A DNA stretch of 64,000 nt from Streptomyces prunicolor NBRC 13075 (lineage in GTDB: Bacteria > Actinomycetota > Actinomycetes > Streptomycetales > Streptomycetaceae): NCBI RefSeq assembly GCF_000367365.1, contig NZ_BARF01000060.1:39623-103622 (forward strand), read 5' to 3'. A model generated the notes under the pieces. It was given only the letters and a program-made list of their open reading frames with translations, was not told the origin of the DNA and made no database searches. The position numbers were made by a program, and so were the translations under genes. Every line of letters begins with the position of its first letter. Positions within the stretch are counted from its first letter, which is position 1. Shown here in pieces: positions 41,807 through 50,702 of the stretch.

Positions 41807-42949
41807 TCAGCCGATCCGCAAGGGAGCGCCGTTCAGGAACTCCCGCAGAGGGGCGCCCATGCGGGCCCGGGACGGCGGGTGGAAGGTGAGCCCGGTGGCG
41901 GCGGAGGCGAGGTACGTGCTGTCGGGCGCGGTGATGAACGCCATGCCGCCGAGTGCCGCCTGGCAGGCCGTGGTGGTCCGGGCGATGGCGTCCTGCGCCG
42001 CGTACCGGGCGGCCAGGGCGTCGACGAGCAGCGCGTCGCTCCACGCCTCCGTGTCCATGGCCCGGGCGACCGACTCGACGCCCAGCATCGCGGCCTCGAT
42101 GTCGATCAGGAAGGGCGTCGGGTCCTGCGGGCCGCCCGGCTTGTCGAGGACCCGCTCGACGAGGGCGCTGGCGATCCCGATGTACCCGGCGGTCAGCAGC
42201 AGTTCGAACCACAGGAAGCCCGCGATGTTCAGCTCGTCGGGGACGGCGTCGGCGGTGACCTGGGTGAACACCACCATCGCGGGGTCGAGTTCGACGTCGG
42301 TGAGCACGACCTGGTCGCTCTCGGCGCCCGCGAGGACCGGGGACTTCCAGAAGGGGCGCACCTCAAGTCCCGGTGATCCGGCCGGGATCAGGGCGACGGC
42401 GAGCCGGTCGACCCCGTCGTCGTCCTTCATCATCACGGACGCGGTCAGCAGATCCATCGAACGGGACAGACTGCACGGCATCTTGCTGCCGTTCAGCACG
42501 ATGCTCCCGCTGTCCGTACGGCGGGCGGTGATGTGCGGACCCAGGATGTTCTGTCCGGTGTTGCCCTCGGCGAACCCGGAGGCGAGCAACAGCCCCTCCT
42601 TGGCGATGGCTTCGAGCAGCAGCCCTTCCGCGCCGCTGCTATTGCCGTTGCCGTACGCGGCGGCCTGCACGAGCCCGGCGATCGAGAAGTGGTGCATGGT
42701 GGTCGCCACCGCGAGCGAGGGACAGCGGGAGCCGACGGCACGCTGCACCCGTACGGCCTGGAGGGGTCCGGCGCCGATGCCCGCGTTCTCGGTGGGCACC
42801 AGCAGCGCGGGACCGCCCGCCGCGCGGAACTCGGCGATGGCGGGACTCGGCGCGCTCTCCAGCGCGGCCAGCGGATGCCGGGCGAGCGCCGCGTCCAGCC
42901 CCGGCAACAGGGCTTCTACGGTGGCGCGTTCATGGTGCAGGAACTTCAC
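41807..42949 (-). CDS. acyl-CoA (acyl-ACP) dehydrogenase
   Basis: A protein of 380 residues. AGGPALLVPTENAGIGAGPL, RCPSLAVATTMHHFSIAGLV, ASGFAEGNTGQNILGPHITA and IVLNGSKMPCSLSRSMDLLT are the FAD-binding blocks of the family. GTG at 42949 was chosen (GAGAGG upstream). It would introduce a double bond into the acyl chain; with ACP next to it the substrate may be acyl-ACP. First gene after the P450 in the transcription direction, behind a 278-base gap. Confidence 0.85.
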   Translation of the reverse strand: MKFLHHERATVEALLPGLDAALARHPLAALESAPSPAIAEFRAAGGPALLVPTENAGIGAGPLQAVRVQRAVGSRCPSLAVATTMHHFSIAGLVQAAAYGNGNSSGAEGLLLEAIAKEGLLLASGFAEGNTGQNILGPHITARRTDSGSIVLNGSKMPCSLSRSMDLLTASVMMKDDDGVDRLAVALIPAGSPGLEVRPFWKSPVLAGAESDQVVLTDVELDPAMVVFTQVTADAVPDELNIAGFLWFELLLTAGYIGIASALVERVLDKPGGPQDPTPFLIDIEAAMLGVESVARAMDTEAWSDALLVDALAARYAAQDAIARTTTACQAALGGMAFITAPDSTYLASAATGLTFHPPSRARMGAPLREFLNGAPLRIG

Positions 42950-43088
42950 GGGGTGGTGCCTCTCGTCCGGCGGGGGCCGGTGGGGTGGGTGGCCTGTACA
43001 CGCGGGTGGGCGCGGCTCAACAAGGAATGCGAAAGGGGTGAGGACCGCCTGACGGTCCGCGAATCGCGTCAAGAAAGAGGAGAAAGAA

Positions 43089-43127
43089 ATGAAGCGTTAT
43101 GTGGCCTATTGGCGCATTGCAGCTTAA
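43089..43127 (+). CDS. possible 12-residue peptide ORF, antisense in the P450-dehydrogenase gap
   Basis: GAGGAG, seven bases, then ATG encodes MKRYVAYWRIAA and TAA. The ribosome site is strong and the gap (42950-43227) is unusually A+T-rich for this genome. Both neighbours are on the minus strand. The same A+T-rich DNA is expected to hold the promoter of the dehydrogenase; TTGACG lies on the minus strand just upstream of that gene. The peptide may be chance. Confidence 0.2.
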   Translation: MKRYVAYWRIAA

Positions 43128-43227
43128 CTATCCGCCAAACGCGCTCTGGGTGTTCTGTCGGCTTAGGTGTGATTTGGGCGGCAATGCTTACCCGTAACGA
43201 AGGAAGTGGGGAACATCGGTACGAATG

Positions 43228-44577
43228 TCAGCCGAGCGCGACGGGCAGTTTCTCGTAGCCGCGCAGCATGAGTCCGTACCGCCTGGCGGGCTCACCGGCC
43301 GGACGCAGCCGGGGGAAGCGCTTCAGCAGCGCGGGCAGCGCGATGCTCGCCTCCAGCCTGGCGAGCGGGGCGCCCAGACAGAAGTGGGCGCCACCGCCGA
43401 AGGCCAGCGGCTGCGGGCCGGTGCGCAGGGGGTCGAACTCCGCCGGACGGTCGTACTGCCTCGGGTCGCGGTTGGCGGCACCGAGGAACACCAGCGCGAC
43501 CGTGCCGAGAGGCGCGGGCACCCCTCCGACATCGAGCCCTTCGGTGAGCGGTACGCGGGCCGCGTACTGGACGGGGGCTTCCAGCCGCAGCACCTCATCG
43601 AGGAATCCGAGGAGGGGAGTCGTGCCGTCACGCAACCCGGCCGCCGCCAGGGGGTGTTGGAAGGAGAGCGCGAGGGCGTTGCCGAGCAGACTGGCGGTGG
43701 TCTCGAACCCGGACACGAGCAGCAGGACGAACATGGACAGCATCTCGTCTTCGCTGAGCCGAGCGTCCGCTCCTTCCGCTCCCGCCGCTCCCTCCGCCGC
43801 CGTGGCCAGCGCGCTCACGAGATCGTCCTGTGGATCCGCGCGGCGCCGGGCGGTCAAGTCCGAGAAATAATCGACGAGTTCGGCCGCTGCGGCATCGGCC
43901 GCCAGGACCGCCTCGGGAGGCTGGGCGATCTCCAGCGTGACGGTGAGCGCGGACGAGAGAGCGCGGAACCTGTGCCGGTCCTCTTTCGGTACGCCCATCA
44001 GCTCGCAGATCACACTCATCGGCAGCCGGGAGGCGAAGACCTCCATGAAGTCGAGGGTGCCGGGGCCGAGGATGCTGGAGTCGGGAGTGCCGGGGCCAAG
44101 GGTGCCGGAGTCGGGAGTGCCGGCATGGCCCGCTTGGCCCGCCATCTCATCCAGCAGGTCGTCCACCGCCGCCGCGATCAGTGGTTCGAGCGCGGGAATC
44201 CTGCGGGCCGCGAAGAACGACGAGACCAGGGACCGGAGACGGGTGTGCCGGGGCGGGTCGGTCTCCAGGAGGGAGGCGCTGATGATCCGCTGCGCGAGAT
44301 GTTCGGTGCCGCCGGGGCCGGTCGCCTGGCCCGCCTCCGTACGCCGGATCCCGAAGGCGCGGTCGCGCGTCAGCCGTTCCGCTTCCTCGTAGCCGGTCAC
44401 CAGTAGGACCCCGTCCCCGGTCGGCAGCACGGGCCCGAGCGTCCGGGCCCGCTCGAACAGCGGAAAAGGGTCGGCCGAGCCTTCCTGGGTGAGCAGCCCT
44501 TCGAGGACCGCGGTGGCGGTTGTGGTGTCCGTATCCGTATCCGTATCCGTGGCGGGGTCCGTCGTCCGATGCGTCAT
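43228..44577 (-). CDS. cytochrome P450
   Basis: A protein of 449 residues. Heme-binding FGGGAHFCLGAPLAR with Cys400, I-helix LLLVSGFETTASLLGNAL, and the K-helix ExxR in LDEVLRLEAP. It begins with a DTDTDTDTTTAT run, and the F-G region has a Gly/Pro/Thr-rich repeat (GTPDSGTLGPGTPDS). Soluble bacterial P450, needing a ferredoxin not encoded here. As first gene of the cluster it probably hydroxylates or desaturates the product chain. Confidence 0.93.
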   Translation of the reverse strand: MTHRTTDPATDTDTDTDTTTATAVLEGLLTQEGSADPFPLFERARTLGPVLPTGDGVLLVTGYEEAERLTRDRAFGIRRTEAGQATGPGGTEHLAQRIISASLLETDPPRHTRLRSLVSSFFAARRIPALEPLIAAAVDDLLDEMAGQAGHAGTPDSGTLGPGTPDSSILGPGTLDFMEVFASRLPMSVICELMGVPKEDRHRFRALSSALTVTLEIAQPPEAVLAADAAAAELVDYFSDLTARRRADPQDDLVSALATAAEGAAGAEGADARLSEDEMLSMFVLLLVSGFETTASLLGNALALSFQHPLAAAGLRDGTTPLLGFLDEVLRLEAPVQYAARVPLTEGLDVGGVPAPLGTVALVFLGAANRDPRQYDRPAEFDPLRTGPQPLAFGGGAHFCLGAPLARLEASIALPALLKRFPRLRPAGEPARRYGLMLRGYEKLPVALG

Positions 44578-44630
44578 GAATTCCTTCCCGCAGCCGGAAC
44601 TGTTTTGACCGGCAGCTACGGGCCACTATC

Positions 44631-44642
44631 TGTCGGCCGACA
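44631..44642. promoter_or_regulatory. 12-bp palindrome, possible operator upstream of the P450 gene
   Basis: TGTCGGCCGACA is a perfect palindrome 54 bases before the P450 start and 181 bases before the divergent lipoprotein gene. No cluster-linked regulator is present. Confidence 0.35.
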
Positions 44643-44822
44643 AACCGCGCCCGACGCATTTCCCCGGAACGCCCCGGACGACAGCGGGGAAATCAAGGAA
44701 GCGGGCGGAAAGGAGCACGAGGTACGAAGGGGCGCACGGCCGGAGAACAAGGCGCCAGCGCACTACGGGTATGCGCGTCCGCGGCTTTGAACGGCCGCAG
44801 CGGCACCCCCGTACCCCCTGAC

Positions 44823-45314
44823 ATGACCCACCAGACTCACCAGACCCGTCGGCCCACCCGAGGACACACTTTCGCCTCCCGCCTGCGCCGAGGTGCCGCC
44901 CTCGCCCTGCTCCCGCTGGCCGTGGCCTGCGGCGGGGGCGAGGACAGCGCGGAGGAGAAACGCAAGTCGGCCACGGCCGCCGTAACCGCCGCTCCAGAAG
45001 CCGGAGTTGTGGCTCCCGCGAAGGTCGAGGTGATCGCCGGGCTGACCGGTTGCACCGCCGATATCCGGGTCGAGGCGGAGGAGCTGCGCGAGGGGTTGTG
45101 CCGTACGAAGCAGGGGGAGTACCGGATCACCACGTTTCCCGAGGAGCGGTTCAAGGTGACCTGGCTCGACAGTGCCGCCATGTACGGCGGCAAGTACCTC
45201 GTCGGCACCCGCTGGGTGGTCAGCGCGACGCCGGAGCTGTTGGAGGGGTTCCGTTCCCGGCTCGGCGGGACCGTGCAGGAGCTGCGCTCGATCGCGCCCA
45301 CCACGGGGTCCTGA
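44823..45314 (+). CDS. small lipoprotein, unknown function
   Basis: A protein of 163 residues with an N-terminal Arg-rich region, a hydrophobic helix AALALLPLAVACGGG (lipobox-like LAVAC) and a soluble domain with CTADIRVEAEELREGLCRTK, FKVTWLDSAAMYGGKYLVG and TRWVVSATPELLEGFRSRLG. I chose ATG 44823, although its ribosome site is weak; a TTG at 44787 is the alternative. It ends one base before the convergent oxidoreductase stop. Confidence 0.7.
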   Translation: MTHQTHQTRRPTRGHTFASRLRRGAALALLPLAVACGGGEDSAEEKRKSATAAVTAAPEAGVVAPAKVEVIAGLTGCTADIRVEAEELREGLCRTKQGEYRITTFPEERFKVTWLDSAAMYGGKYLVGTRWVVSATPELLEGFRSRLGGTVQELRSIAPTTGS

Positions 45315-45315
45315 G

Positions 45316-46158
45316 TCACCCCTCCGTACGGAGGTGAGCCAGTACCTCCTCCAACGGCAGGTCGAACCTGTCCTTGTCCCCTGCCCACTGGCCCAGCACC
45401 GTCGCCGCCCCCTCCGCCATCTCCGGCGGTAGTCCCGCCGTGCGCAGGGTCGCCGCGATCTCCTCCAACTCCGGTGCCCAGCGCCAGGCCCGGGCGGCCA
45501 CGCTGGGGAGCTGGTCGGTCTGGGCGAGGATGCTGGACGTCAACGAGCCTGCCTCGCGGGCGAGTTCATCGGCCACGCCGTGGTGCGCGGCGAGGGCGTG
45601 CGACACGGCGGCCAGGACGCGGGCCGACTTCTGGAACGAGGCGTACGCCATCTTCAGTGCCGACGCGGCACCGATCTCCGCGTCCAGCGGGCGGGCCACG
45701 ACCTGCGTGTCCTTGAACGCCCGCGCAACTCGGGCGACTTGCTCCCCGTCACCGCTCAGATACAGGCGCGGGGCGCTGCCCGGTCCCGGCGGGCCGCCGA
45801 CGATCGAGCCGTCGAGCATCGGCACGCCACGCTCCGCGCATGCCACCGCGATGCGCCTCGTACGGTCCGGGTTGATCGCGTTGGCCTCGACGTACACGCC
45901 CCGGAAGGGGTGCGCGAGGACCTCGTGCGCCACGTCCTCCGCCGCGTGCGGCGGGCAGACCGACAGCACGAAGTCGCTGGCGGCCAGGGCGGATTCGAGG
46001 GACTCGGCGGGCTCCAGGCCCGCCTCACGGGCGCGTTGGAGGCTGGCGGGGCCGCGGCCCGTCGGGACGTACAGCACTCGGGTGCCCGTGCGGGTCGCCT
46101 CGCCGCCGACTTTCGCGCCCATGGCGCCGGGATGCAGCAGCGTGAAGGTGGTCGTCAT
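45316..46158 (-). CDS. NAD(P)-binding oxidoreductase, 3-hydroxyisobutyrate dehydrogenase-like
   Basis: A protein of 280 residues. FTLLHPGAMGAKVGGEATRT is the GxMG nucleotide motif (here GAMG); SVCPPHAAEDVAHEVLAHPF, MLDGSIVGGPP and ALKMAYASFQKSARVLAAVS (catalytic K) match the beta-hydroxyacid dehydrogenase family with a DUF1932-type C-terminal domain. ATG at 46158 chosen. Substrate unknown. Confidence 0.82.
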   Translation of the reverse strand: MTTTFTLLHPGAMGAKVGGEATRTGTRVLYVPTGRGPASLQRAREAGLEPAESLESALAASDFVLSVCPPHAAEDVAHEVLAHPFRGVYVEANAINPDRTRRIAVACAERGVPMLDGSIVGGPPGPGSAPRLYLSGDGEQVARVARAFKDTQVVARPLDAEIGAASALKMAYASFQKSARVLAAVSHALAAHHGVADELAREAGSLTSSILAQTDQLPSVAARAWRWAPELEEIAATLRTAGLPPEMAEGAATVLGQWAGDKDRFDLPLEEVLAHLRTEG

Positions 46159-46255
46159 GGGCCTCACCGTACGGACTTGATGTTGTTGGGAGTCGCGAGG
46201 ACGAGTGTGGGGCATAGGAGAGGGGCATAGGAGATATGAGCCTCGGGAGGGCGCC

Positions 46256-46357
46256 ATGAACCGACAGATCCGCGTTCGCGTCAGTCGCCGGCCCATCACG
46301 CCCCGCGACGACACCATCGACCGCAGGACGCCGTCGGGGCGGATCCTGCCTTACTGA
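46256..46357 (+). CDS. possible 33-residue basic peptide
   Basis: ATG at 46256 follows CGGGAGGGCGCC, a strong ribosome site. The peptide starts MNRQIRVRVSRRPITPRD and ends SGRILPY, with nine Arg and no hydrophobic stretch. It lies alone between two minus-strand genes. Codon third positions are mostly G or C, as in real genes here. No family recognised. Confidence 0.4.
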   Translation: MNRQIRVRVSRRPITPRDDTIDRRTPSGRILPY

Positions 46358-46421
46358 CCCCCCGCCTCCTGCCTTACCGACACCTGCCTTCTGCCCTACC
46401 GACACCCCTCCGGCGCCGCTC

Positions 46422-47936
46422 TCACAGGGGCGATTGCCAACGGACCGTCGTGCCGCCACCGTCGCCGGCACCGGTCCCTCCGTCGTCGTACACCTTCAGT
46501 CGTACGGCATCCCTGCCGTCCGGCAGGGGCGTCGTCGTGTCGATCGTGATCTCCAGGCGGGACACATCGGCGCGGCCCGACGCGGCGGCGAGGGCGCGGC
46601 GGAGGACGGCGACGAGGTGGGTCGCCACCTGGTCGGGGACGACGGTGTCCACCGGGCCCCTGAAATGGGTCGAGGGCTGGAAGCCGAGCACGGCCGATGC
46701 GCCGACCGTCTCCCGAAGTACCCTGCCTCGCAAGCTCGTTGGGGCCTCCGCCGGAGGCTGTTGCAGGGCGAAGATCGCCGTGCGGACCTCCTGGATCGTC
46801 GACTGGAGTTCGTCCACCGCGCGGCCGAGGAGCTCGTGCGCCGGGTCCTTGCCCTCGGTTCTGCGCTGCGTGGACTCCAGCAACATGCCCGTGGCGAACA
46901 GGCGTTGGACGACCAGGTCGTGCAGATCGCGGGCGATACGGTCACGGTCCTCGTACACCGCGAGGCGTTCACGGCTGTGCTGCGCGTCGGCCAGGACCAG
47001 GGCGAGCGCGGCCTGGGACGCGAACTGCGTCGCCAGCAGGCGTTCTACGGCCGTGTAGGGGCGGTCGCCCGGGCGGCGCGGGAGAGCCAGGGTGCCGATG
47101 AGGCGGCCGTCCGCCTGGAGCGGGAGCATCATGCTGGGGCCGAACCGGTGCCGTACATGCGTCGTCATGCGCGGGTCGGTCGCCGAGTCGTCGATGAACA
47201 CCGGTTCGCCGCCCAGGAGTTGGACCAGGACGGGGCTGCCGGGCTCGATGGTCGTACCGACGACGTCACCCGGGTCCTCGTAGATCGAGGCCGTGACGAT
47301 CTCCATGCCGCCCGCAGCCGTGCGCTGCAGGATCACGCCCGCCGCCGCGTCGGCGAGGGCCCGGGCGCCCTCCGCGACCGTCTTCAGCGCGTCGGCCGCA
47401 GCCTCGCCGGTGAGCAGTGCGGTGGTGACGGCCGCCGCGCCCTCGATCCAGCGCTCGCGCTGCCGGGCCGTCTCGTACAGGCGGGCGTTGCCGATCGCGA
47501 TGCCGGCCTGGGCGGCGAGCACGTGCAGGAGCTGCTCGTCCTCGGCGGTGAAGGGGGCGTCGTGCCGCTTTCCGGCGAGGTGGAGGTGGCCGAACACCTC
47601 GTCGTGGACGTGGATCGGCACGCTGAGCACCCCGGTGGGCGGCGGCTCGGCACCGCCGGTGCGGATCTCGGTGAGGCCGTCCTGCCCGGGGTCCGTGGTC
47701 CCGAGCGCCGCGTACCGCGCGCCGGTCAGCTCGGCCGCGCCGTCCACGATGTGCTGGAGCGTGGTGCGCAGTTCGAGCTCGGAACCGACGCTCAGGACGG
47801 CTTCGAGGAGGCGGGAGAGGTCGGGGACGCCGTCGCCCGCCTCGGCCGGGCCGGGGCTCAGGTGGTCGCCAGCGGGGCCAGGACCAGCGGCTCGATCTTG
47901 CCCTCCAGCATGTAACCCAGGCCCTGTACGGCACAC
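46422..47936 (-). CDS. GAF-type sensor histidine kinase with degenerate ATPase domain
   Basis: About 505 residues if it starts at the GTG at 47936, which overlaps the MreB-like gene by 79 bases; a later non-standard start is possible. GAF-A has VLSVPIHVHDEVFGHLHLAG and GAF-B IGTLALPRRPGDRPYTAVER. The phosphoacceptor region YEDRDRIARDLHDLVVQRLF is intact. The ATPase domain lacks the N-box Asn (RRALAAASGRADVSRLEITI) and the DxGxG box reads DDGGTGAGDGGG. The heme-His motif of DevS is absent. It may be an inactive or regulatory kinase-like protein. Confidence 0.8.
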   Translation of the reverse strand: MCRTGPGLHAGGQDRAAGPGPAGDHLSPGPAEAGDGVPDLSRLLEAVLSVGSELELRTTLQHIVDGAAELTGARYAALGTTDPGQDGLTEIRTGGAEPPPTGVLSVPIHVHDEVFGHLHLAGKRHDAPFTAEDEQLLHVLAAQAGIAIGNARLYETARQRERWIEGAAAVTTALLTGEAAADALKTVAEGARALADAAAGVILQRTAAGGMEIVTASIYEDPGDVVGTTIEPGSPVLVQLLGGEPVFIDDSATDPRMTTHVRHRFGPSMMLPLQADGRLIGTLALPRRPGDRPYTAVERLLATQFASQAALALVLADAQHSRERLAVYEDRDRIARDLHDLVVQRLFATGMLLESTQRRTEGKDPAHELLGRAVDELQSTIQEVRTAIFALQQPPAEAPTSLRGRVLRETVGASAVLGFQPSTHFRGPVDTVVPDQVATHLVAVLRRALAAASGRADVSRLEITIDTTTPLPDGRDAVRLKVYDDGGTGAGDGGGTTVRWQSPL

Positions 47937-48898
47937 ACGTCCGGCCGCTCCGCGATGTGCACCGGCATACCGGTCGCCGCGCGCAGCATCTGGTCGAAGC
48001 CGGGGAGCAGCGCGCTGCCGCCGACCATCATGATCCCGCGGTCGGCGAGGTCGGCCACCAGGTCGGGCGGGCAGTTGCGCAGCACCCGGCCGATCCCGTC
48101 GAGCACGGCGGTCAGCGGGGTCTCGATCGCGTCCCGTACGGCCGCGGTGTCGACCCGTACGGAACGGGCGAGACCGCTCGCCACGTCCCGCCCGTGGATC
48201 TCGGTGGTGGTCGGCCCGTGCGGGGTGAGACCGTTGCCGGACAGGGCGACCTGCAGCGGCCGTACGGACTGACTCGGCAGCATCAACTCGTGCTCGTGGC
48301 GCAGGTGTTGGACGATCGCGTGGTCCACGGCCTCACCGCCCACCGGAATCCGTTCGGCGGTGACGATGGAACCGAGGGACAGCACGGCGACCTGGGTCGC
48401 GGCAGCCCCGCACACCATGATCATGGTCGCCTCGGGCCGCTCGACGGGCAGCCCGCAGCCCACGGCGGCGGCGATCAGCGTGTCCACCAGCTCCACGCGG
48501 CGCGCGCCGAGCCCGACCAGCGTCTCGATCGCGGCCCGCTGGGCCAGCGGATCGGCGTCGTGCGGCGTGCAGGCGGCGGCCCGCAGCCGGGGCTTGCGGC
48601 GCAGCGCGCGGCGGACCTTGTCGCCGATCAGGTGCCGCAGCATGCGCTGCGCCATCTCGATGTCGACGACGGTCCCACCGGACACGGGCCGCACGACCCG
48701 GATGTAGTCGGGCGTACGGCCGGTCATCTTCTCCGCGAACTCTCCTACGGCGATCAGCGCGCCGGTCCGCGTGTTCACGGCGGCGGCGGACGGCTGGTCG
48801 ACGACGAGCCCGGCTCCCTTGACGTAGACGCGGGTACGGGCGGCACCCAGGTCGACGGCGAAATGGCAGCGTCGCAACTGCTCCAGACTGACGGTCAT
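47858..48898 (-). CDS. MreB-like rod-shape/actin-family protein
   Basis: A protein of 346 residues. FAVDLGAARTRVYVKGAGLV (phosphate-1 motif), VVRPVSGGTVVDIEMAQRML, a degenerate phosphate-2 motif VCGAAATQVAVLSLG (usually DIGGGTT), and GIMMVGGSALLPGFDQMLRA (adenosine motif) identify MreB/Mbl-type proteins. Phosphate-2 is clearly altered, so ATP hydrolysis may differ. It is the first gene of a pair with the GAF kinase. Streptomycetes use MreB-type proteins mainly in sporulation. Confidence 0.85.
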   Translation of the reverse strand: MTVSLEQLRRCHFAVDLGAARTRVYVKGAGLVVDQPSAAAVNTRTGALIAVGEFAEKMTGRTPDYIRVVRPVSGGTVVDIEMAQRMLRHLIGDKVRRALRRKPRLRAAACTPHDADPLAQRAAIETLVGLGARRVELVDTLIAAAVGCGLPVERPEATMIMVCGAAATQVAVLSLGSIVTAERIPVGGEAVDHAIVQHLRHEHELMLPSQSVRPLQVALSGNGLTPHGPTTTEIHGRDVASGLARSVRVDTAAVRDAIETPLTAVLDGIGRVLRNCPPDLVADLADRGIMMVGGSALLPGFDQMLRAATGMPVHIAERPDVCAVQGLGYMLEGKIEPLVLAPLATT

Positions 48899-49082
48899 GG
48901 CAGGGTCTCCCGAGAGCGCGGACCGGGGCGTCGCCGGGCGGCGGGCCTCTTTCGCATCGTGCGGGGGCGGTGGAGCGGGCGCGTCTTGTGGTGGGCCGGG
49001 TGGGGTGCCGCTAAATGGGGGTATTTGTCTGTTATGCCCGAAGTAAAGAACAAGTAAGGGACAGCTGGTGAGGTGCCGTCAC

Positions 49083-50702
49083 TCACCCGGGCCACGTCGT
49101 CCGGATCACCCCCAGCTCCGCCAAGTCCTGTGGCCGGACGCGGAGTTGATCGGCCGTCGCTTCCGTCTCCTCCGGTGGCCGCTTGAGGATCGCGGCGGCA
49201 GCCTCCGGGGCGATGACCGAGAAGTAACTGTCCGGCGTGGCCCAGGTGTTGCCCGGCGCGGCCAGCGCCAACGCGCCGCCGGAGCCGCCCTCGCCGATCA
49301 GCAGTGTGGTGAGCGGGGTACGGGCGCCGGCCACCGCGCCGAACAGGTCGGCGATCGCGGCGCCCGCGCCCTCCCGCTCCGCCTCGGCGTCGTTCGCCGC
49401 GCCCGGGGTGTCCACCAACGTCAGCACCGGGACACCGAGCCGCTCCGCGAGCCGGATCAGCCGGGCGGCGGTGCGATACCCGGCCGGACGGGTCGCCGTC
49501 CCGGCCTGCGCGGCATACGCGACCGTCCGCCCCGCCCGCTCCCCGAACCCGCACAACATCCCCGCGTCGACGCCCCCGCACCGATCCCCGCTGATCGCCA
49601 CCCGGTAGGTGAAGTAGGCGTCCAAGTATCGCTCGGCACGCGGACGTTGAGGTGAGCGGGCGCGCTGCACGGCTTCCCAGCCGGTGGCTGGCAGGCTGAC
49701 CGGCGTGAGCTGACCCGGCTGGGCGGGGTGCGCGGTCTCCTGGGCGGTCACTGGTGGGGCGGGCGCGGTGTGCGGAGCCGAGGGGGCGTCGTGCGCGGCC
49801 TCGGGTGGGTCGGCCGCACTGTGCTGAGCTGGTCCCGAGTCCTGCGCAGCCTCGCGTGCGGTCACCGGCGGATCCGCCGCCGTACCCCGAGCTGACAGCG
49901 CGCCCCGCGCGTCCTCCCGTGCTGCTGCCGCCGACCGGTCGGACGCGCCGAGCGCGTCCCGCCCCGTGGCCGGCGGGCCGCTCGCGCCGAGCGCCGCAGG
50001 CACCGGTGCCTGGCCCGACCACGGCGTGGTCAGCAGCCGTAGCCACCTCCCCAGGGTCTCCTTCAGCTCCTCCTGTCGTACGACCGCGTCGGCCGCGCCC
50101 GCTGCCACCTGGGCCTCGGCCGTGTACGCCGTCGGGTCCGCGTCCGGCGGCCGGACCCGGGAGCCCGCGAAGCCGACCTGGGCGCCGGGCAGGGCCAGGA
50201 TCACATCGGCGCCCGCGCCGAGCGTGGCCCAGCCGCCGCCCGTGGTGGGGTCGCGCAGTACCGCGATCTGTGGGAGGCCGGCCTCCCTGGTGAGCACCGA
50301 CTGGCGTGCCACGCGCTGGAGTTGGGTGAGGGCGATCATGCCCTCCTGCATCCTGCTGCCGCCGGTGGCGACCAACGGCACGACGGGCAGCCGGTGTTCA
50401 CGGGCGTATGTGTACGCCGACTCCAGGCGGTCCCCGGTGCGTTCGCCGAGCGAGCCGCCGAGGAAGCCGAACTCGAAGGCGATCAGCACCGCCCGCGTGC
50501 CCTCCACCGTCGCCGTGCCGCACACCACCGACTCCGACTCGCCGGTGCGGTCGGCGGCACGGGCGCGCGAGGCGTCGTAGCCCTGCCAGGCGAGGGGCCC
50601 GTCGGGCTTGGACTCCCGTGCCGGGTACCGGAGTTCGGTGAAGGTGGTGTCGTCCGTGACCAGGGCGAGGAACTCGCGGGCGGACAGGCGGCGCTCAGGC
50701 AT
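49083..50702 (-). CDS. acetyl/propionyl-CoA carboxylase carboxyltransferase-like protein with a long linker
   Basis: A protein of 539 residues. The N-terminal half has FEFGFLGGSLGERTGDRLES, LVATGGSRMQEGMIALTQLQ and DPTTGGGWATLGAGADVILA (AccD-like); the C-terminal half has AARLIRLAERLGVPVLTLVD, TPGAAND, IGEGGSGGALALAAPGNTWA (AccA-like). Between residues about 230 and 350 lies an Ala/Pro/Thr-rich unordered segment with repeats of DPPVTAREAAQ type. It overlaps the matB gene by eight bases. Likely supplies or handles malonyl-type CoA esters. Confidence 0.82.
   Translation of the reverse strand: MPERRLSAREFLALVTDDTTFTELRYPARESKPDGPLAWQGYDASRARAADRTGESESVVCGTATVEGTRAVLIAFEFGFLGGSLGERTGDRLESAYTYAREHRLPVVPLVATGGSRMQEGMIALTQLQRVARQSVLTREAGLPQIAVLRDPTTGGGWATLGAGADVILALPGAQVGFAGSRVRPPDADPTAYTAEAQVAAGAADAVVRQEELKETLGRWLRLLTTPWSGQAPVPAALGASGPPATGRDALGASDRSAAAAREDARGALSARGTAADPPVTAREAAQDSGPAQHSAADPPEAAHDAPSAPHTAPAPPVTAQETAHPAQPGQLTPVSLPATGWEAVQRARSPQRPRAERYLDAYFTYRVAISGDRCGGVDAGMLCGFGERAGRTVAYAAQAGTATRPAGYRTAARLIRLAERLGVPVLTLVDTPGAANDAEAEREGAGAAIADLFGAVAGARTPLTTLLIGEGGSGGALALAAPGNTWATPDSYFSVIAPEAAAAILKRPPEETEATADQLRVRPQDLAELGVIRTTWPG

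Noticed and set aside
49000..49060. A short ATG ORF (MPEVKNK) before the MreB-like gene
   Set aside because: Seven codons, no ribosome site; more likely promoter or leader DNA.
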